Positions 26,213 to 35,216 of a DNA stretch of 64,000 nt are shown piece by piece. The position numbers and the translations under genes were made by a program. The first letter of the stretch is position 1. The number at the start of each line of letters is the position of its first letter. The notes under the pieces are model-generated. The model was given only the letters and a program-made list of their open reading frames with translations. It did not search any database and was not told where the DNA came from. This DNA comes from Sphaerisporangium fuscum (GTDB lineage: Bacteria; Actinomycetota; Actinomycetes; Streptosporangiales; Streptosporangiaceae): the NCBI RefSeq assembly GCF_018531465.1, contig NZ_JAHDTF010000010.1:204933-268932 (forward strand), given 5' to 3'.

Positions 26213-29200
26213 TCAGCGCGGGCAGACGTCGCGGTAGGAGATGCCGGGCAGGTACCGCTCCCACTCGGCCGGGGTCAGCGTCCCTCCCGCCCGGGCGCAG
26301 ACCTCGGCGGCCGCGCGGCCGGGATCGACGGTGACGTCCCGCAGCACGCCGCTCTCGTCGATCGTGTGGAGGACCGTGCCGCCGGAGCCGAACGCGACCG
26401 ACAGCAGGTTCTGGCCCGCGCCGAGATTGATCGAAGGCCCGAGCTTGCGGGTGGCGCGGGCGTCCCAGAGCTGTACCTCCGACGCCCCCGTGGAGACCGC
26501 CACATCGCCCTCGGGGGAGAAGACGATGCGGGAGATCCCGCCCTTGAGGGTGTGCGCCCGGGAGGACTGGCCGCGCTGGTCGCCGGTGCGCACGTCCCAG
26601 AAGGCCAGCCGCCCGGACAGGTCGCCGGTGGCGGCCGTCGCCCCGTCCGGGCTGAAGCCCAGGGCGTTGACCAGGGAGAAGAGCGAACCTCCGCCGAAGA
26701 CGTTGCCGATCGGCCGTCCCGTGGACACGTCGACCAGCTGGTTGGCCGAGCCGCTGACCGGGGCGATCATGCGGCTGCCGGGCCTGAAGACGACCTGTGT
26801 GTAGTAGGGGTAGTCGACCTTGCCGATCCAGCGGCCCTGCCGCAGATCCAGGACGAACGCCCGGTTGACGGTTTTCCCCGAGTAGTCGTCGCCGACGCCG
26901 TCGGCGGCGGTGACCGCGAGGAGGGTGCCGTCGTCGTTCACGCTCAGCGACGACGAGGCCCACCCGGCGGGCAGCCGGGCCCGGCGGACCAGTTTCAGCG
27001 TCGCGGTGTCCCGGACCTCGACCGTGTCGCCGAGCTCGCCCATCATCGCCAGCAGGCGGCCGTCCCCGCTGAAGGCGAGCAGGCCGCCGCTGCCGTCCCC
27101 GACGGTCGGCCGCAGCGGGGAACCCACGGGACGGTGCCGCGCGAGGTCCCAGAGCACGACCCGGAAGCTCTTCTCCTGGAACGTGGCGAGGAACCGGCCG
27201 TCCGGGCTGAACACCGCCGAGTCCGGACGTGTGCTCGTCAGGTGTGCCGGGGCGAGAGCGTCGGAGACGTCGACGCTCACCACGGTGTCGTCGGTGAGGA
27301 GGCGGACCGTCGTCCCGTCGAACCCCAGCCCCTCGGCAGTGCCCCGCCAGGTCAGCAGGATCTTGCGGTCCGAGACCCGCACGATCTCCCAGGAGTCCTC
27401 CTGGGAGATCACCAGGTGGCGCCCGTCCGGGCTGAACCACAGGTGACCGGTGTCGGAGCGCCACTCCACCGAGGCGGTGTCGCCGGGGAGCCTGCGCCCG
27501 GTGCGCACGTCGACGAGGGTGACGTACGAGCCGGTCGCGCAGGCGAGGGTGTGCCCGTCCGGGCTGAAGGCCACGTCCGCCGCGTTCTCGGTGCAGGTGC
27601 CGGAGTCGTGCCAGTGCCCGACCGGCTCGCCGCCCGGAAGCCGGAGCAGCCGGAAACGCTCGTCGGGGTCGGTCACGGCCGCCAGGTCGTTCGCCGGGGT
27701 GACCGAGACGGTGGTGATCCCGGACTTGAGCCTCACGACGGCGCCCGTCCGCGTGTCCCACAGTTCCCTGTCCGTGCCGAGCTCGACCTTGAGGTACCGG
27801 TCGCCGTTCTGAAATGTGATCAGGCCGAGCAGGCCGGGATTCTCCACCTTGCGGACGGCTCCGGTGGGCCTGGCCGTGGTGGTGTCCCAGACCTTGATCT
27901 TGTCGCCCGCCGCGACGGCGAGGTAGCGGCCGCCGGGGCTCAGGCTGGCCCCCTCGAACCGGTCCGTGCCGATGCCGAGGCCGTCCCAGCCGCCGACGCG
28001 CCGCCCGGTGCGCAGGTCGTAGACGCGCACCCCTCGGGGGGACACGCTGAACAGCCGGCGGCCGTCGGCGGTGATCTGCCGTACCGTCTGGCCGCCGCGC
28101 TCGGGGTCGGCGAAGACCTGCCTTTCCCGCTGCGCCCACGCGTTCTGCAGGGTGGAGCGGGTGGCGGACGTGGGGGACAGCCGCCAGGCGGCGACGCTGA
28201 GCAGCATGGCCAGCCGCGGGTCGTCGGTGCGCATCGCGTCGGCCTGCCCGGCCAGCTGGCCGGCGGCGGCGGTGTCGCGCTGAGCGGCGATCTCGCTGCT
28301 CTGCCGGACCGCGAGGGTGCCGCCGGCGAGGGCGAGGACGAGCAGGACGGCCAGAGCGGTGGTGACCAGGCGGCGGCGGCGGACCCGGTGGCGGGTGGCC
28401 GCATTGGAGGCGTCGAGGAAGTCGCGTTCGAGCTTGGTCAGGGTGAGGTGGCGGCGACCGGTGGCGGCCCAGCGCAGCGCGGCCTCCAGGCGGCTGCCCT
28501 GGTAGACATCGGCCGGGCGGCGGCCGTGGTCGTCCCAGTGCCGGGCGGCGGCGTGGATGGCCGCGTGCGCCCGCAGCCCGTCACGCTCGTCGGCCACCCA
28601 GGAGCGCAGCCGCTGCCAGGCCTGCACCAGGGCGGGCCTGGCGAGGAAGACGGTGTCGTCGCGGGTGCCCAGCAGGTAGGAGAACACCTCCAGCACCCGG
28701 TTGAGCGCCGCCTCCTCCTCGGGGGTGCGCCCGTCGGCCAGCTCGCCGCGCGACACGGTCCGCATGACGATCTCACCGGCCTCGCCGACGCCCACCAGCC
28801 GCAGGAACAGGTCGGGGACGAGGTTGCGCTCGGCGGGGGTGAGGAACCCGTAGGCGTCCTCGGCGAGCGTGCCGAGAGCGGGGTCGTCGCCGGAGGCGCC
28901 CAGCAGGGCCGCCTCGGCGCTGCCCTTGCCGAGCAGTTCGGCCTGCGTGCCGGAGAACCCGCTGACCAGGCCGAGCAGCAGCTCGCGGGCGGTGGGACGG
29001 GCCAGGGGGTCCTTGGACAGGGCGGCGGCGACCAGCGGCCGCAGCGCCGCGGGCAGGTCGTCCAGGTCGGGATCGACGGCCAGCACCTTGTGCATGACCG
29101 CGCCGAGGGTCTCGGCCCGGAACGGGTCGTCACCGGCCGCGGCGTAGACGACGATGGCACCCCAGGAGAAGACGTCGGCGGGCGCCCCCGCGCGTTGCCC

Positions 29201-29761
29201 GGTGAAGACCTCGGGCGCCATGTAGGTGGGCGTGCCGGTGACCAGGCCGGTCGCGGTCAGCGACATCTCCAGCGTGCGGGCGACCCCGAAGTCGATGACG
29301 CGCGGCCCGTCGGGGCCCAGCAGGACGTTGTCGGGCTTGAGGTCGCGGTGGATCACCCCCGCGTCGTGGATCGCCGTCAGCGCGGTGGCCACCGCCGTGG
29401 CCAGCCGGTACAGATCGTCCCCGGCGAACCGCCGCCCCCCGGTCACGGCCTGGCGCAGGCTGGGGCCCTGGATGTACTCGCTGACGATGTAGGGCCGCTC
29501 GCCGTCCAGATCCACCGCCAGCACCCGGGCCGTGCAGAAGGACGCCACCCGCCGGGCGGCGGTGGCCTCCTTGCCGAACCGGGAGCGCAGGTCGCCGTCG
29601 GCGGCGGCGTCGGGGTGCAGCACCTTGATCGCCACCCGGGCGCCCTCGGCGTCGTAGGCCTCGTACACCACGCCCTGGCCACCGGCCCCCAGCCGCCCTG
29701 CCAGCCAGTAATCGCCCAACCGGGAGGGATCCCCCGCCGCCAGCCCCGACCCCGCCATCAT
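26213..29761 (-). CDS. Transmembrane Ser/Thr protein kinase with WD40 sensor domain
   Basis: A 1182-residue receptor-like kinase. The Hanks-type domain occupies about residues 15-270: GRLGAGGQGVVYEAYDAEGA (P-loop), IHRDLKPDNVLLG (catalytic loop, residue 138), VIDFGVARTLE (DFG), TYMAPEVFTGQ. A helical linker follows, then a single membrane helix near residue 465 (LVTTALAVLLVLALAGGTLA), then a WD40 region with repeats such as LFSVSPRGVRVYDLRTGRRVGG and LAFWDVRTGDQRG up to the C-terminus YLPGISYRDVCPR. The propeller should lie outside the cell and the kinase inside. It ends five bases from the UvrA-like stop. The broken gene at 9035-10725 is a paralogue. Confidence 0.92.
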   Translation of the reverse strand: MMAGSGLAAGDPSRLGDYWLAGRLGAGGQGVVYEAYDAEGARVAIKVLHPDAAADGDLRSRFGKEATAARRVASFCTARVLAVDLDGERPYIVSEYIQGPSLRQAVTGGRRFAGDDLYRLATAVATALTAIHDAGVIHRDLKPDNVLLGPDGPRVIDFGVARTLEMSLTATGLVTGTPTYMAPEVFTGQRAGAPADVFSWGAIVVYAAAGDDPFRAETLGAVMHKVLAVDPDLDDLPAALRPLVAAALSKDPLARPTARELLLGLVSGFSGTQAELLGKGSAEAALLGASGDDPALGTLAEDAYGFLTPAERNLVPDLFLRLVGVGEAGEIVMRTVSRGELADGRTPEEEAALNRVLEVFSYLLGTRDDTVFLARPALVQAWQRLRSWVADERDGLRAHAAIHAAARHWDDHGRRPADVYQGSRLEAALRWAATGRRHLTLTKLERDFLDASNAATRHRVRRRRLVTTALAVLLVLALAGGTLAVRQSSEIAAQRDTAAAGQLAGQADAMRTDDPRLAMLLSVAAWRLSPTSATRSTLQNAWAQRERQVFADPERGGQTVRQITADGRRLFSVSPRGVRVYDLRTGRRVGGWDGLGIGTDRFEGASLSPGGRYLAVAAGDKIKVWDTTTARPTGAVRKVENPGLLGLITFQNGDRYLKVELGTDRELWDTRTGAVVRLKSGITTVSVTPANDLAAVTDPDERFRLLRLPGGEPVGHWHDSGTCTENAADVAFSPDGHTLACATGSYVTLVDVRTGRRLPGDTASVEWRSDTGHLWFSPDGRHLVISQEDSWEIVRVSDRKILLTWRGTAEGLGFDGTTVRLLTDDTVVSVDVSDALAPAHLTSTRPDSAVFSPDGRFLATFQEKSFRVVLWDLARHRPVGSPLRPTVGDGSGGLLAFSGDGRLLAMMGELGDTVEVRDTATLKLVRRARLPAGWASSSLSVNDDGTLLAVTAADGVGDDYSGKTVNRAFVLDLRQGRWIGKVDYPYYTQVVFRPGSRMIAPVSGSANQLVDVSTGRPIGNVFGGGSLFSLVNALGFSPDGATAATGDLSGRLAFWDVRTGDQRGQSSRAHTLKGGISRIVFSPEGDVAVSTGASEVQLWDARATRKLGPSINLGAGQNLLSVAFGSGGTVLHTIDESGVLRDVTVDPGRAAAEVCARAGGTLTPAEWERYLPGISYRDVCPR

Positions 29762-29854
29762 CGACCACCCTGTCCGTCGTGCGTCACGCCCCCTTAGATG
29801 CCGCCCGCCCCGGCGAAGTTCGCGGGAGGACGGACGCCGCGGGGCGGCGCCGCG

Positions 29855-30676
29855 CTACGGCTTGCGGCCGACCCCGCAGAAACCGGCGACCTCCGCGGGC
29901 TCGCCGTACGGGGTGGCCTCGGGCCGCCAGCGCGACATCGACACCAGGCCGGGCTCGACCAGCTCCAGGCCGTCGAAGAAGCGGAGGATCTGGTCCCTGG
30001 TCCGGGCCGTGAGGGGGGTGTCGGCGCCGGAGTTGTAGTCCGCCTGGGCCGCCGCGTTCGCCTGGACGACCTCCTGGTCGCCGATGTCGAAGGTGGCGTG
30101 GGTGAGCGCGAGGTGGGATCCGGGCGGCAGGGCGTCGACCAGCCGGGCCACGACCTCGCGCGTCTGGTCGAAGTCCTCGACGAAGTGGAGGATGCCCAGC
30201 AGCATGAGCCCGACCGGGCGATCGAAGTCGAGCGTCCTGGCCGCCTTGGCGAGGATCTTGCCGGGTTCGCGCAGGTCGGCCTCGACGTAGTCGGTGACGC
30301 CCGGCGGCGTGCTGGTGAGCAGGGCGTGGGCGTGCACCAGGACCAGGGGGTCGTTGTCGACGTACACCACCCGCGACTCGGGGGCCACCCGCTGGGCGAC
30401 CTCATGGGTGTTGTCCATCGTCGGCAGGCCGGTGCCGATGTCGAGGAACTGCCGGATGCCCGCCTCACCCGCCATGTAGCGGACCGCGCGGCCCAGGAAT
30501 GCCCGGTCGGTGAGGGCGATGGCGTCGATCTGGGGGAAGAACTCGCGGTAGCGCCGGGCGGCCTCGCGGTCGACGGGGTAGTTGTCCTTGCCGCCGAGGA
30601 AGACGTTCCAGACCCGTGCGCTGTGCGGGACGTGGGCCCTGATCCTGCTCTCGAGGTCGTCGATCATGGCAGGCAT
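29855..30676 (-). CDS. SAM-dependent methyltransferase, PF04672 (DUF574) type
   Basis: A 273-residue paralogue of the enzyme at 4538. It has HSARVWNVFLGGKDNYPVDR near the start, the SAM-binding motif QFLDIGTGLPTMDNTHEVA, VVYVDNDPLVLVHAHALL, LLGILHFVEDFDQTREVV and the ending GFCGVGRKP. ATG 30676 is preferred because GGAGG precedes it by nine bases; the frame is open to 30916. It is upstream of, and on the same strand as, the kinase, with a 93-base gap. The substrate is unknown. Confidence 0.92.
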   Translation of the reverse strand: MPAMIDDLESRIRAHVPHSARVWNVFLGGKDNYPVDREAARRYREFFPQIDAIALTDRAFLGRAVRYMAGEAGIRQFLDIGTGLPTMDNTHEVAQRVAPESRVVYVDNDPLVLVHAHALLTSTPPGVTDYVEADLREPGKILAKAARTLDFDRPVGLMLLGILHFVEDFDQTREVVARLVDALPPGSHLALTHATFDIGDQEVVQANAAAQADYNSGADTPLTARTRDQILRFFDGLELVEPGLVSMSRWRPEATPYGEPAEVAGFCGVGRKP

Positions 30677-30903
30677 CTTGGCGTGCCTCCAATTCGCCGC
30701 GCAATCTCCGGCATTGCCGAAGATTGCCAATTGTGCCGAATGAGCTGGGAATTCGCCGTGCTTCGCCTCTTTTTTGCACGTTCCAGAGGCCAAGTTGAGA
30801 CCACCCTTTTTCAGGATTTCTGGCCAAAAAAGTGTTTGCCTGATGTCGAGGGGGTACGCAAAGACACCGTTATCGAATCGAGATGGATGGATGGAGGAAC
30901 AAG
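30677..30903. other. AT-rich divergent intergenic region
   Basis: This 227-base gap separates the methyltransferase (minus) and the secreted protein (plus). It is much richer in A+T than its flanks, with several T and A runs, and probably holds both promoters. I could not fix -35/-10 boxes or a clean palindrome. Confidence 0.35.
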
Positions 30904-31758
30904 GTGCCCCCAACAACCCCCGGCCGGCCGGACAGAGGTCCGTCCTGGGACCGGCGCCCGCGTCTGCGCTCGGCCGGGCCGCTGGTGTTCGCGGCGACGG
31001 TGCTGCTGGCGTCCGGCGGCGTCGGAGTGGCCGCCGCGTCGGCCGCGTCCCCGGTCAGCCCTTCGACCCCGGCCCCCACCCCGACCACCACCGACGCGAC
31101 GCCCGCCCCCACCCCGACCACCACCGACACGGCCACGCCGGCCCCCACGGACACGAGCACGGCGACCCCGGTCCCCACCGACACCGCCACCCCGGCTCCC
31201 CAGCCCACCCCCGTGGAGGTGCCCCGCCTCGACCCGAGGGTGTTCGCGGGCGCGCTGCACGGGGAGTTCTCCGTCCCCACCAAGGACGGGTGCGGAACGC
31301 TGACCCTGCTCGCCCAGACCGGTGAGGCCACCGCCGTCACGGAGGACTCCATCACCGTGCGCAGCCGGGACGGCTTCGAGAAGGTGTACGCCATCACCGA
31401 GGACACCCGCGTCACCTCGGGGCATCGGAACAAGGAGGTCCGCCAGGGGGAGTGGACGTCCGTGATCGCCACCACCGAGGGCGAGACGGCCACGGCCGCC
31501 TATCTCACCGACCTGACCCGTCCGGCGAAGAACTTCTGGCGCTCCAGGACCTGGTGGTACCGGGCCTGGCAGAACCCCGTCCCGTCGATCCAGGGCAGCC
31601 CGGAGGCCTGCCCCACCCCGCCCACGACCCCGTCCCCGACGCCCACCGACACCGCCACGCCCACCCCGAGCGTGACCCCGACGGAGACGCCCACGACACC
31701 CGAGCCGACCCCGACCACGACCGACACCACGACGCCGGCCCCGACGCCCTCGTCCTGA
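30904..31758 (+). CDS. Secreted Pro/Thr-rich protein with central DUF5666-like domain
   Basis: A 284-residue exported protein. After a basic start, residues 24-45 (PLVFAATVLLASGGVGVAAA, ending in ASA) form a Sec signal peptide. Two low-complexity arms, each made of P-T-P-T-T-T-D and T-A-T-P-A-P type repeats, flank a central domain (about residues 95-200) whose pattern, GEATAVTEDSITVRSRDGFE then YAITEDTRVTSG and VRQGEWTSVIATTEGE, resembles DUF5666 small beta-barrels. GTG 30904 is preferred over ATG 30883 because GGAGG lies six bases before it. Such proteins are probably surface or periplasm-like; the function is unknown. Two strong hairpins follow the stop. Confidence 0.75.
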   Translation: MPPTTPGRPDRGPSWDRRPRLRSAGPLVFAATVLLASGGVGVAAASAASPVSPSTPAPTPTTTDATPAPTPTTTDTATPAPTDTSTATPVPTDTATPAPQPTPVEVPRLDPRVFAGALHGEFSVPTKDGCGTLTLLAQTGEATAVTEDSITVRSRDGFEKVYAITEDTRVTSGHRNKEVRQGEWTSVIATTEGETATAAYLTDLTRPAKNFWRSRTWWYRAWQNPVPSIQGSPEACPTPPTTPSPTPTDTATPTPSVTPTETPTTPEPTPTTTDTTTPAPTPSS

Positions 31759-31772
31759 CCTCGTGAGCATGA

Positions 31773-31835
31773 CCTGGGGTGTCCTGCAGGACGCCCCAGG
31801 TGGAGGCCGGGGCGTGACCTGACCGCGCCCCGGCC
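31773..31835 (+). terminator. Double hairpin terminator after the secreted-protein gene
   Basis: The first stem is a 28-base palindrome (31773-31800) built on CCTGGGG-T-GTCCTGCAGGAC-G-CCCCAGG with one G-U wobble. The second pairs GGCCGGGGCG (31805-31814) with CGCCCCGGCC (31826-31835). Together they should stop transcription before the five-gene operon. Confidence 0.65.
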
Positions 31836-31898
31836 GTCCGACGGCCGGTGTGAAGTGTCCCGAATGTGAAGCCGGTCACCGCCCGCACGCGGATGCGG

Positions 31899-31904
31899 TA
31901 GGTT
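31899..31904 (+). promoter_or_regulatory. -10 box ahead of the five-gene operon
   Basis: TAGGTT lies eight bases before ATG 31913. This is the spacing of leaderless promoters seen at other genes of the window, and it points to transcription starting at the leader ORF. Confidence 0.4.
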
Positions 31905-31912
31905 ACCCGATC

Positions 31913-31990
31913 ATGTGTCGGCCGTCCGCGCCGAGCGTCGGCCGCCGGTCGGCGCGCGCGCGGCGCAGGGCTGGAGGCTTCAGGTCGTGA
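31913..31990 (+). CDS. Possible 25-residue arginine-rich leader peptide
   Basis: ATG 31913 opens a 25-codon frame that begins MCRPSAPS and contains eight arginines. Its TGA (31988-31990) overlaps the GTG start (31987) of the next gene in the form GTGA, and the GGAGG for that gene lies inside it. The start is at leaderless distance from TAGGTT. This is the layout of a translation-coupled leader, but the frame is short and GC-rich enough to arise by chance. The rival reading is that translation starts at GTG 31915 in the frame of the zinc-binding protein. Confidence 0.3.
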   Translation: MCRPSAPSVGRRSARARRRAGGFRS

Positions 31991-32490
31991 ACGCGGACAG
32001 CGCCGCGTGGGAGCGGTGCAGTGTGGTGGCCGTCGTGCCGCCCGCCCGGCCCCGCAAGCTGGCGAAGGTCCCCTTCGTCGAGATGGCGGACGGGCGTCTG
32101 CAGGGCGTGGTGTCGAGCGGCTCCGACATCGAACGGGTCTATGTCTCGTCGATCGCCGCCGCGACCCACGGCTTCAGCTGCAGCACCAACAACAACCGGC
32201 CCTGCGGCGGCCTGCACGGCTCGCCCTGCAAGCACCTGCGCGCCCTCGCCGACGAGGCCGTGCTGCAGTACGGCTTCGACCGCGTCGCCCGCTACCTCCG
32301 CGTGGACGCCGGCGAGGGCGGGGTGTCGGGCGACGACCTGATGGAGCGCCTCAACGGCACGATCGAGCCCGGCGGGGCGGCCGCGGTGTTCAGCCGCTTC
32401 CTGCGCCACCTGGCCTACCTCGAGATCCCCGCCGCCGCCGTGCCGATCGAGGAAATGCACTGGTTCCCGGCCACGAGGGCGGCGGGCTGA
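31987..32490 (+). CDS. Zinc-binding (SWIM-like C/C/CxH) protein, first gene of MoxR-VWA operon
   Basis: A 167-residue protein. The conserved-looking centre is GFSCSTNNNRPCGGL followed by HGSPCKHLRAL (about residues 58-84), with cysteines and a C-x-H pair as in SWIM zinc fingers, which bind DNA or protein. The C-terminus is helical (FSRFLRHLAYLEIPAAAVP). I choose GTG 31987 because GGAGG lies nine bases upstream; GTG 31915 would add 24 low-complexity residues. The TGA overlaps the next ATG in TGATG, so the two are translationally coupled. No exact family is recognised. Confidence 0.75.
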   Translation: MNADSAAWERCSVVAVVPPARPRKLAKVPFVEMADGRLQGVVSSGSDIERVYVSSIAAATHGFSCSTNNNRPCGGLHGSPCKHLRALADEAVLQYGFDRVARYLRVDAGEGGVSGDDLMERLNGTIEPGGAAAVFSRFLRHLAYLEIPAAAVPIEEMHWFPATRAAG

Positions 32491-33896
32491 TGCTCGGCGT
32501 GCAGCTGGCCGAGCTGCTCGGTGACGATCCCGCCGGGGCCGCGCAGGCCCTCGACCTGGTGACCGGCTTCGACGACGCCCTGACGCACGGGTTCGCCCGC
32601 CTCGGCGGCGATCGCGCCGGCGCGCTCACCGCCCTGGCCGGGGCGCTGGCCGCCACCCCGCTCGGCGAGCCGACGGCGGAGGCCGCCGAGAAGATCGCCT
32701 CCGGCTCGGTCGCCGGGGAGCACCTGACGGTGCTGGCGGGCGGGCGCGCCGCCCTGCTCGGCGCGGTGCACGACGCGCTGCTCGACCGCTTCGACACCGC
32801 GACCGGGCGCGCGCGGACGTCCTGGGAGGAGCCGCCCGCCGCCGCGTCCCTCCCCGGCAACCTGCTCGCCGGCTGCCGGTCGTGGCTGCACGAGCTCGCC
32901 ATCACCGGCTGGCGCGGCGTCGACCACGACCTCGTCTCCGCCTCCGCGCAGACGCTCGACGCCCTGCTCGGCGAGCCCGCGACGCGCCGCCTGGCGGTGC
33001 TGCTCGACGGCCTGGCGGCCGAGCTGCGCGCGTCGTGCCCCGTCGCCACCATGGACGTCGTGCCCGCCCGCCGCTGGGCCGACCTGTGGACGCGCGCCCT
33101 GCTGCTGTCGCAGCCCGGCGGCCTGCCGGGCGCCGAGCCGGCCGGGACCGTCTCCGGCCGGCTGCTGATCCTCGGCGCCGACGTCCACGAGCACGCCACC
33201 GCCGTCCAGGTTCAGGTGCACGCCGTCCTGGAGCCGGCGGGAGACGCCCCCTCGCGGCTGGTACGGGCGTCCGTCTCCGCGGCCAAGGTCGACACGATCA
33301 CCGGGCCGGCCGTGTGGCGGCTGCTGGGCGGCTTCCCGGTGCTGCTCGGCGCGCTGGCCGAACGCCGCGCCCTGGAGGTCGACGGCATGCCCCTGCTCGC
33401 CGGCGGCGACCTGGTGTGGACCGACGAGCGGGCCCGCCTCGGCGACGCCGCCGATCCCTTCGCCGTCGCCCGGCTCCAGCTCCCCGCCGCGCAGGCCCCG
33501 GCCGTGCGGCCCCTCGACCGCCACCCGGCGCGCATCTGCGAGCCCGTGCTCGTCGAGGGCTACACGGCCACCCCGGGCGAGGACGGCGCGGTGGCGTTCG
33601 ACCTCGGCGGGAACGTGATCGTCGCCGACACGGCCCGCCTGCCGGCCTGCGGCCCGCTCACCCCCGAGCTGGTCGCCGCGTCCTCCGCCTGCCTCGGCCT
33701 GGTGCGCTGGGACGGCGGACGCTGGACGCTGCAGCCGCTGGCCGTCCAGGCCACCGTCAAGCGCAAGCCGGTCGCCGCCCACAGCGGCGACTGGGCGCTC
33801 GGCCCCACCGACCCCAAGGTCGCCAAGGCCGAGGCCAAATCGGGCGACGCGGTGGCGGTGCTGCGCGAGCGGGCGGGACGGCTGCTGCGGAAATGA
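32490..33896 (+). CDS. Unrecognised 468-residue protein of the MoxR-VWA operon
   Basis: I do not recognise this family. It has no signal peptide, membrane helix or obvious enzymatic motif. The first third is helical with Ala/Leu-rich repeats; the centre reads ADLWTRALLLSQPGG and RLLILGADVHEHATAVQVQV, suggesting a beta-rich domain from about residue 225; the C-terminus ends with a basic, helical tail (KAEAKSGDAVAVLRERAGRL). Its ATG overlaps the upstream stop and its TGA overlaps the VWA start as ATGA, so it is made in step with both neighbours and is probably a structural or adaptor part of the complex. Confidence 0.75.
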   Translation: MLGVQLAELLGDDPAGAAQALDLVTGFDDALTHGFARLGGDRAGALTALAGALAATPLGEPTAEAAEKIASGSVAGEHLTVLAGGRAALLGAVHDALLDRFDTATGRARTSWEEPPAAASLPGNLLAGCRSWLHELAITGWRGVDHDLVSASAQTLDALLGEPATRRLAVLLDGLAAELRASCPVATMDVVPARRWADLWTRALLLSQPGGLPGAEPAGTVSGRLLILGADVHEHATAVQVQVHAVLEPAGDAPSRLVRASVSAAKVDTITGPAVWRLLGGFPVLLGALAERRALEVDGMPLLAGGDLVWTDERARLGDAADPFAVARLQLPAAQAPAVRPLDRHPARICEPVLVEGYTATPGEDGAVAFDLGGNVIVADTARLPACGPLTPELVAASSACLGLVRWDGGRWTLQPLAVQATVKRKPVAAHSGDWALGPTDPKVAKAEAKSGDAVAVLRERAGRLLRK

Positions 33897-35206
33897 GCGA
33901 CCCGATGACCGGCGCCCACGAGAACCGGCGCCAGGTGCTCTACTGGCGCCTGCTGGCGCGGCTGTTCGACTCCGACGAGCAGCACACCCTGGAGGCCGCG
34001 AGCGTCGCCGTCGTCGGCGACCTCGGCCTGCCGCCCGCGCTGCTCGACCCGTCGGTGTCGGCCGACACCCTCGTGCAACGCTTCCCGGAGCTGGCCGGCG
34101 AGTTCGACGGCCTCCTCGAGCCGGGGGACGACGCCGCGGGCGGTGACCCCGGCCCCGTCGGCGAGGCCGAGGTGCGCCGCGCGGCCCTGGTGTCCAAGCT
34201 GCTGCTCAACGTCTTCTCCACCGGGGCCGGCAGCGTGACCGCCACGCGGCTCGCGGGCTGGAAGAACGACGCCGGATGGTTGCGGCGCGCGCTCGGCGAC
34301 GGCCCCGGGGCGGGCGACCTGTCCGGAACCCTGGCCGCCCTGGAGGGCGACCTCGTCCGCCGGATGCGCCTTCGCGACGTGCTCGCCGACCCCGTCCTGG
34401 CCCGGCAGCTGACGCCCAGCATGTCGCTGATCGAGCAGCTGCTGCGCGACAAGGCCAACCTGTCGGGGGTCGCGCTGGCCAACGCCAAGGCGCTGATCCG
34501 CAGGTACGTCGACGAGGTCGCCGAGGTGCTGCGCACCCAGGTCGAGCAGACCAGCGTCGGCGAGATCGACCGGTCGGTGCCGCCCAAGCGGGTGTTCCGC
34601 AACCTCGACCTCGAGCGCACCATCTGGAAGAACCTCACCAACTGGAGCCCCGAGGACGAGCGGCTGTACGTCGACCGGCTGTACTACCGGCACACCGCCC
34701 GCCGCACCACCCCCGCACGGCTGATCGTGGTGGTGGACCAGTCCGGGTCGATGGTCGACTCGATGGTGAACTGCACGATCCTGGCGTCGATCTTCGCGGG
34801 CCTGCCCAAGGTCGACGTGCACCTGATCGCCTACGACACCCGGGCGCTCGACCTGACGCCGTGGGTCCACGACCCGTTCGAGGTGCTGCTGCGCACCAAA
34901 CTCGGCGGCGGCAACGACGGCCCGGTGGCGATGGCCATGGCCCGGCCCAAGATCACCAACCCGCGCGACACCGTCATGGTGTGGATCTCCGACTTCTACG
35001 AGTTCGACCGGTCCCAGCCGCTGTTCGACGGCATCGAGGCGGTGCACCGCTCCGGCGTGAGGTTCATCCCGGTCGGCTCGGTCAACAGCTCCGGCAGTCA
35101 GATCGTGAACCCGTGGTTCCGGGAGCGGTTCAAGGACCTCGGCACGCCGGTGATCTCGGGTCACATCCGCAAACTCGTCTTCGAGCTCAAGAGCTTCCTC
35201 ACCTAG
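33893..35206 (+). CDS. VWA-domain protein with MIDAS, partner of MoxR ATPase
   Basis: A 437-residue cytoplasmic protein with a helical N-terminal region (about residues 1-260) and a C-terminal von Willebrand factor A domain. The metal-ion-dependent adhesion site is complete enough to be active: LIVVVDQSGSMVDSMVNCTI (D-x-S-x-S at about residue 283), LGGGNDGPVAMAM in place of the usual GGT-D loop, and MVWISDFYEF. VWA proteins next to MoxR ATPases act as substrate-engaging or metal-insertion partners. Its start overlaps the upstream stop; the MoxR gene follows after 10 bases. Confidence 0.88.
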   Translation: MSDPMTGAHENRRQVLYWRLLARLFDSDEQHTLEAASVAVVGDLGLPPALLDPSVSADTLVQRFPELAGEFDGLLEPGDDAAGGDPGPVGEAEVRRAALVSKLLLNVFSTGAGSVTATRLAGWKNDAGWLRRALGDGPGAGDLSGTLAALEGDLVRRMRLRDVLADPVLARQLTPSMSLIEQLLRDKANLSGVALANAKALIRRYVDEVAEVLRTQVEQTSVGEIDRSVPPKRVFRNLDLERTIWKNLTNWSPEDERLYVDRLYYRHTARRTTPARLIVVVDQSGSMVDSMVNCTILASIFAGLPKVDVHLIAYDTRALDLTPWVHDPFEVLLRTKLGGGNDGPVAMAMARPKITNPRDTVMVWISDFYEFDRSQPLFDGIEAVHRSGVRFIPVGSVNSSGSQIVNPWFRERFKDLGTPVISGHIRKLVFELKSFLT

Positions 35207-35216
35207 GAGACCGCAT

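Noticed and set aside
25670..29797. A 1375-codon open frame on the plus strand opposite the WD40 kinase
   Set aside because: It is antisense to clear kinase and WD40 sequence; its product is Arg/Gly/Pro/Val-rich without domains. Long antisense frames are expected at this GC content.
31070..31210. Short regular repeats suggestive of a CRISPR-like or tandem DNA array
   Set aside because: The repeats are codons for Pro/Thr-rich protein arms, in frame and without constant repeat-spacer structure.
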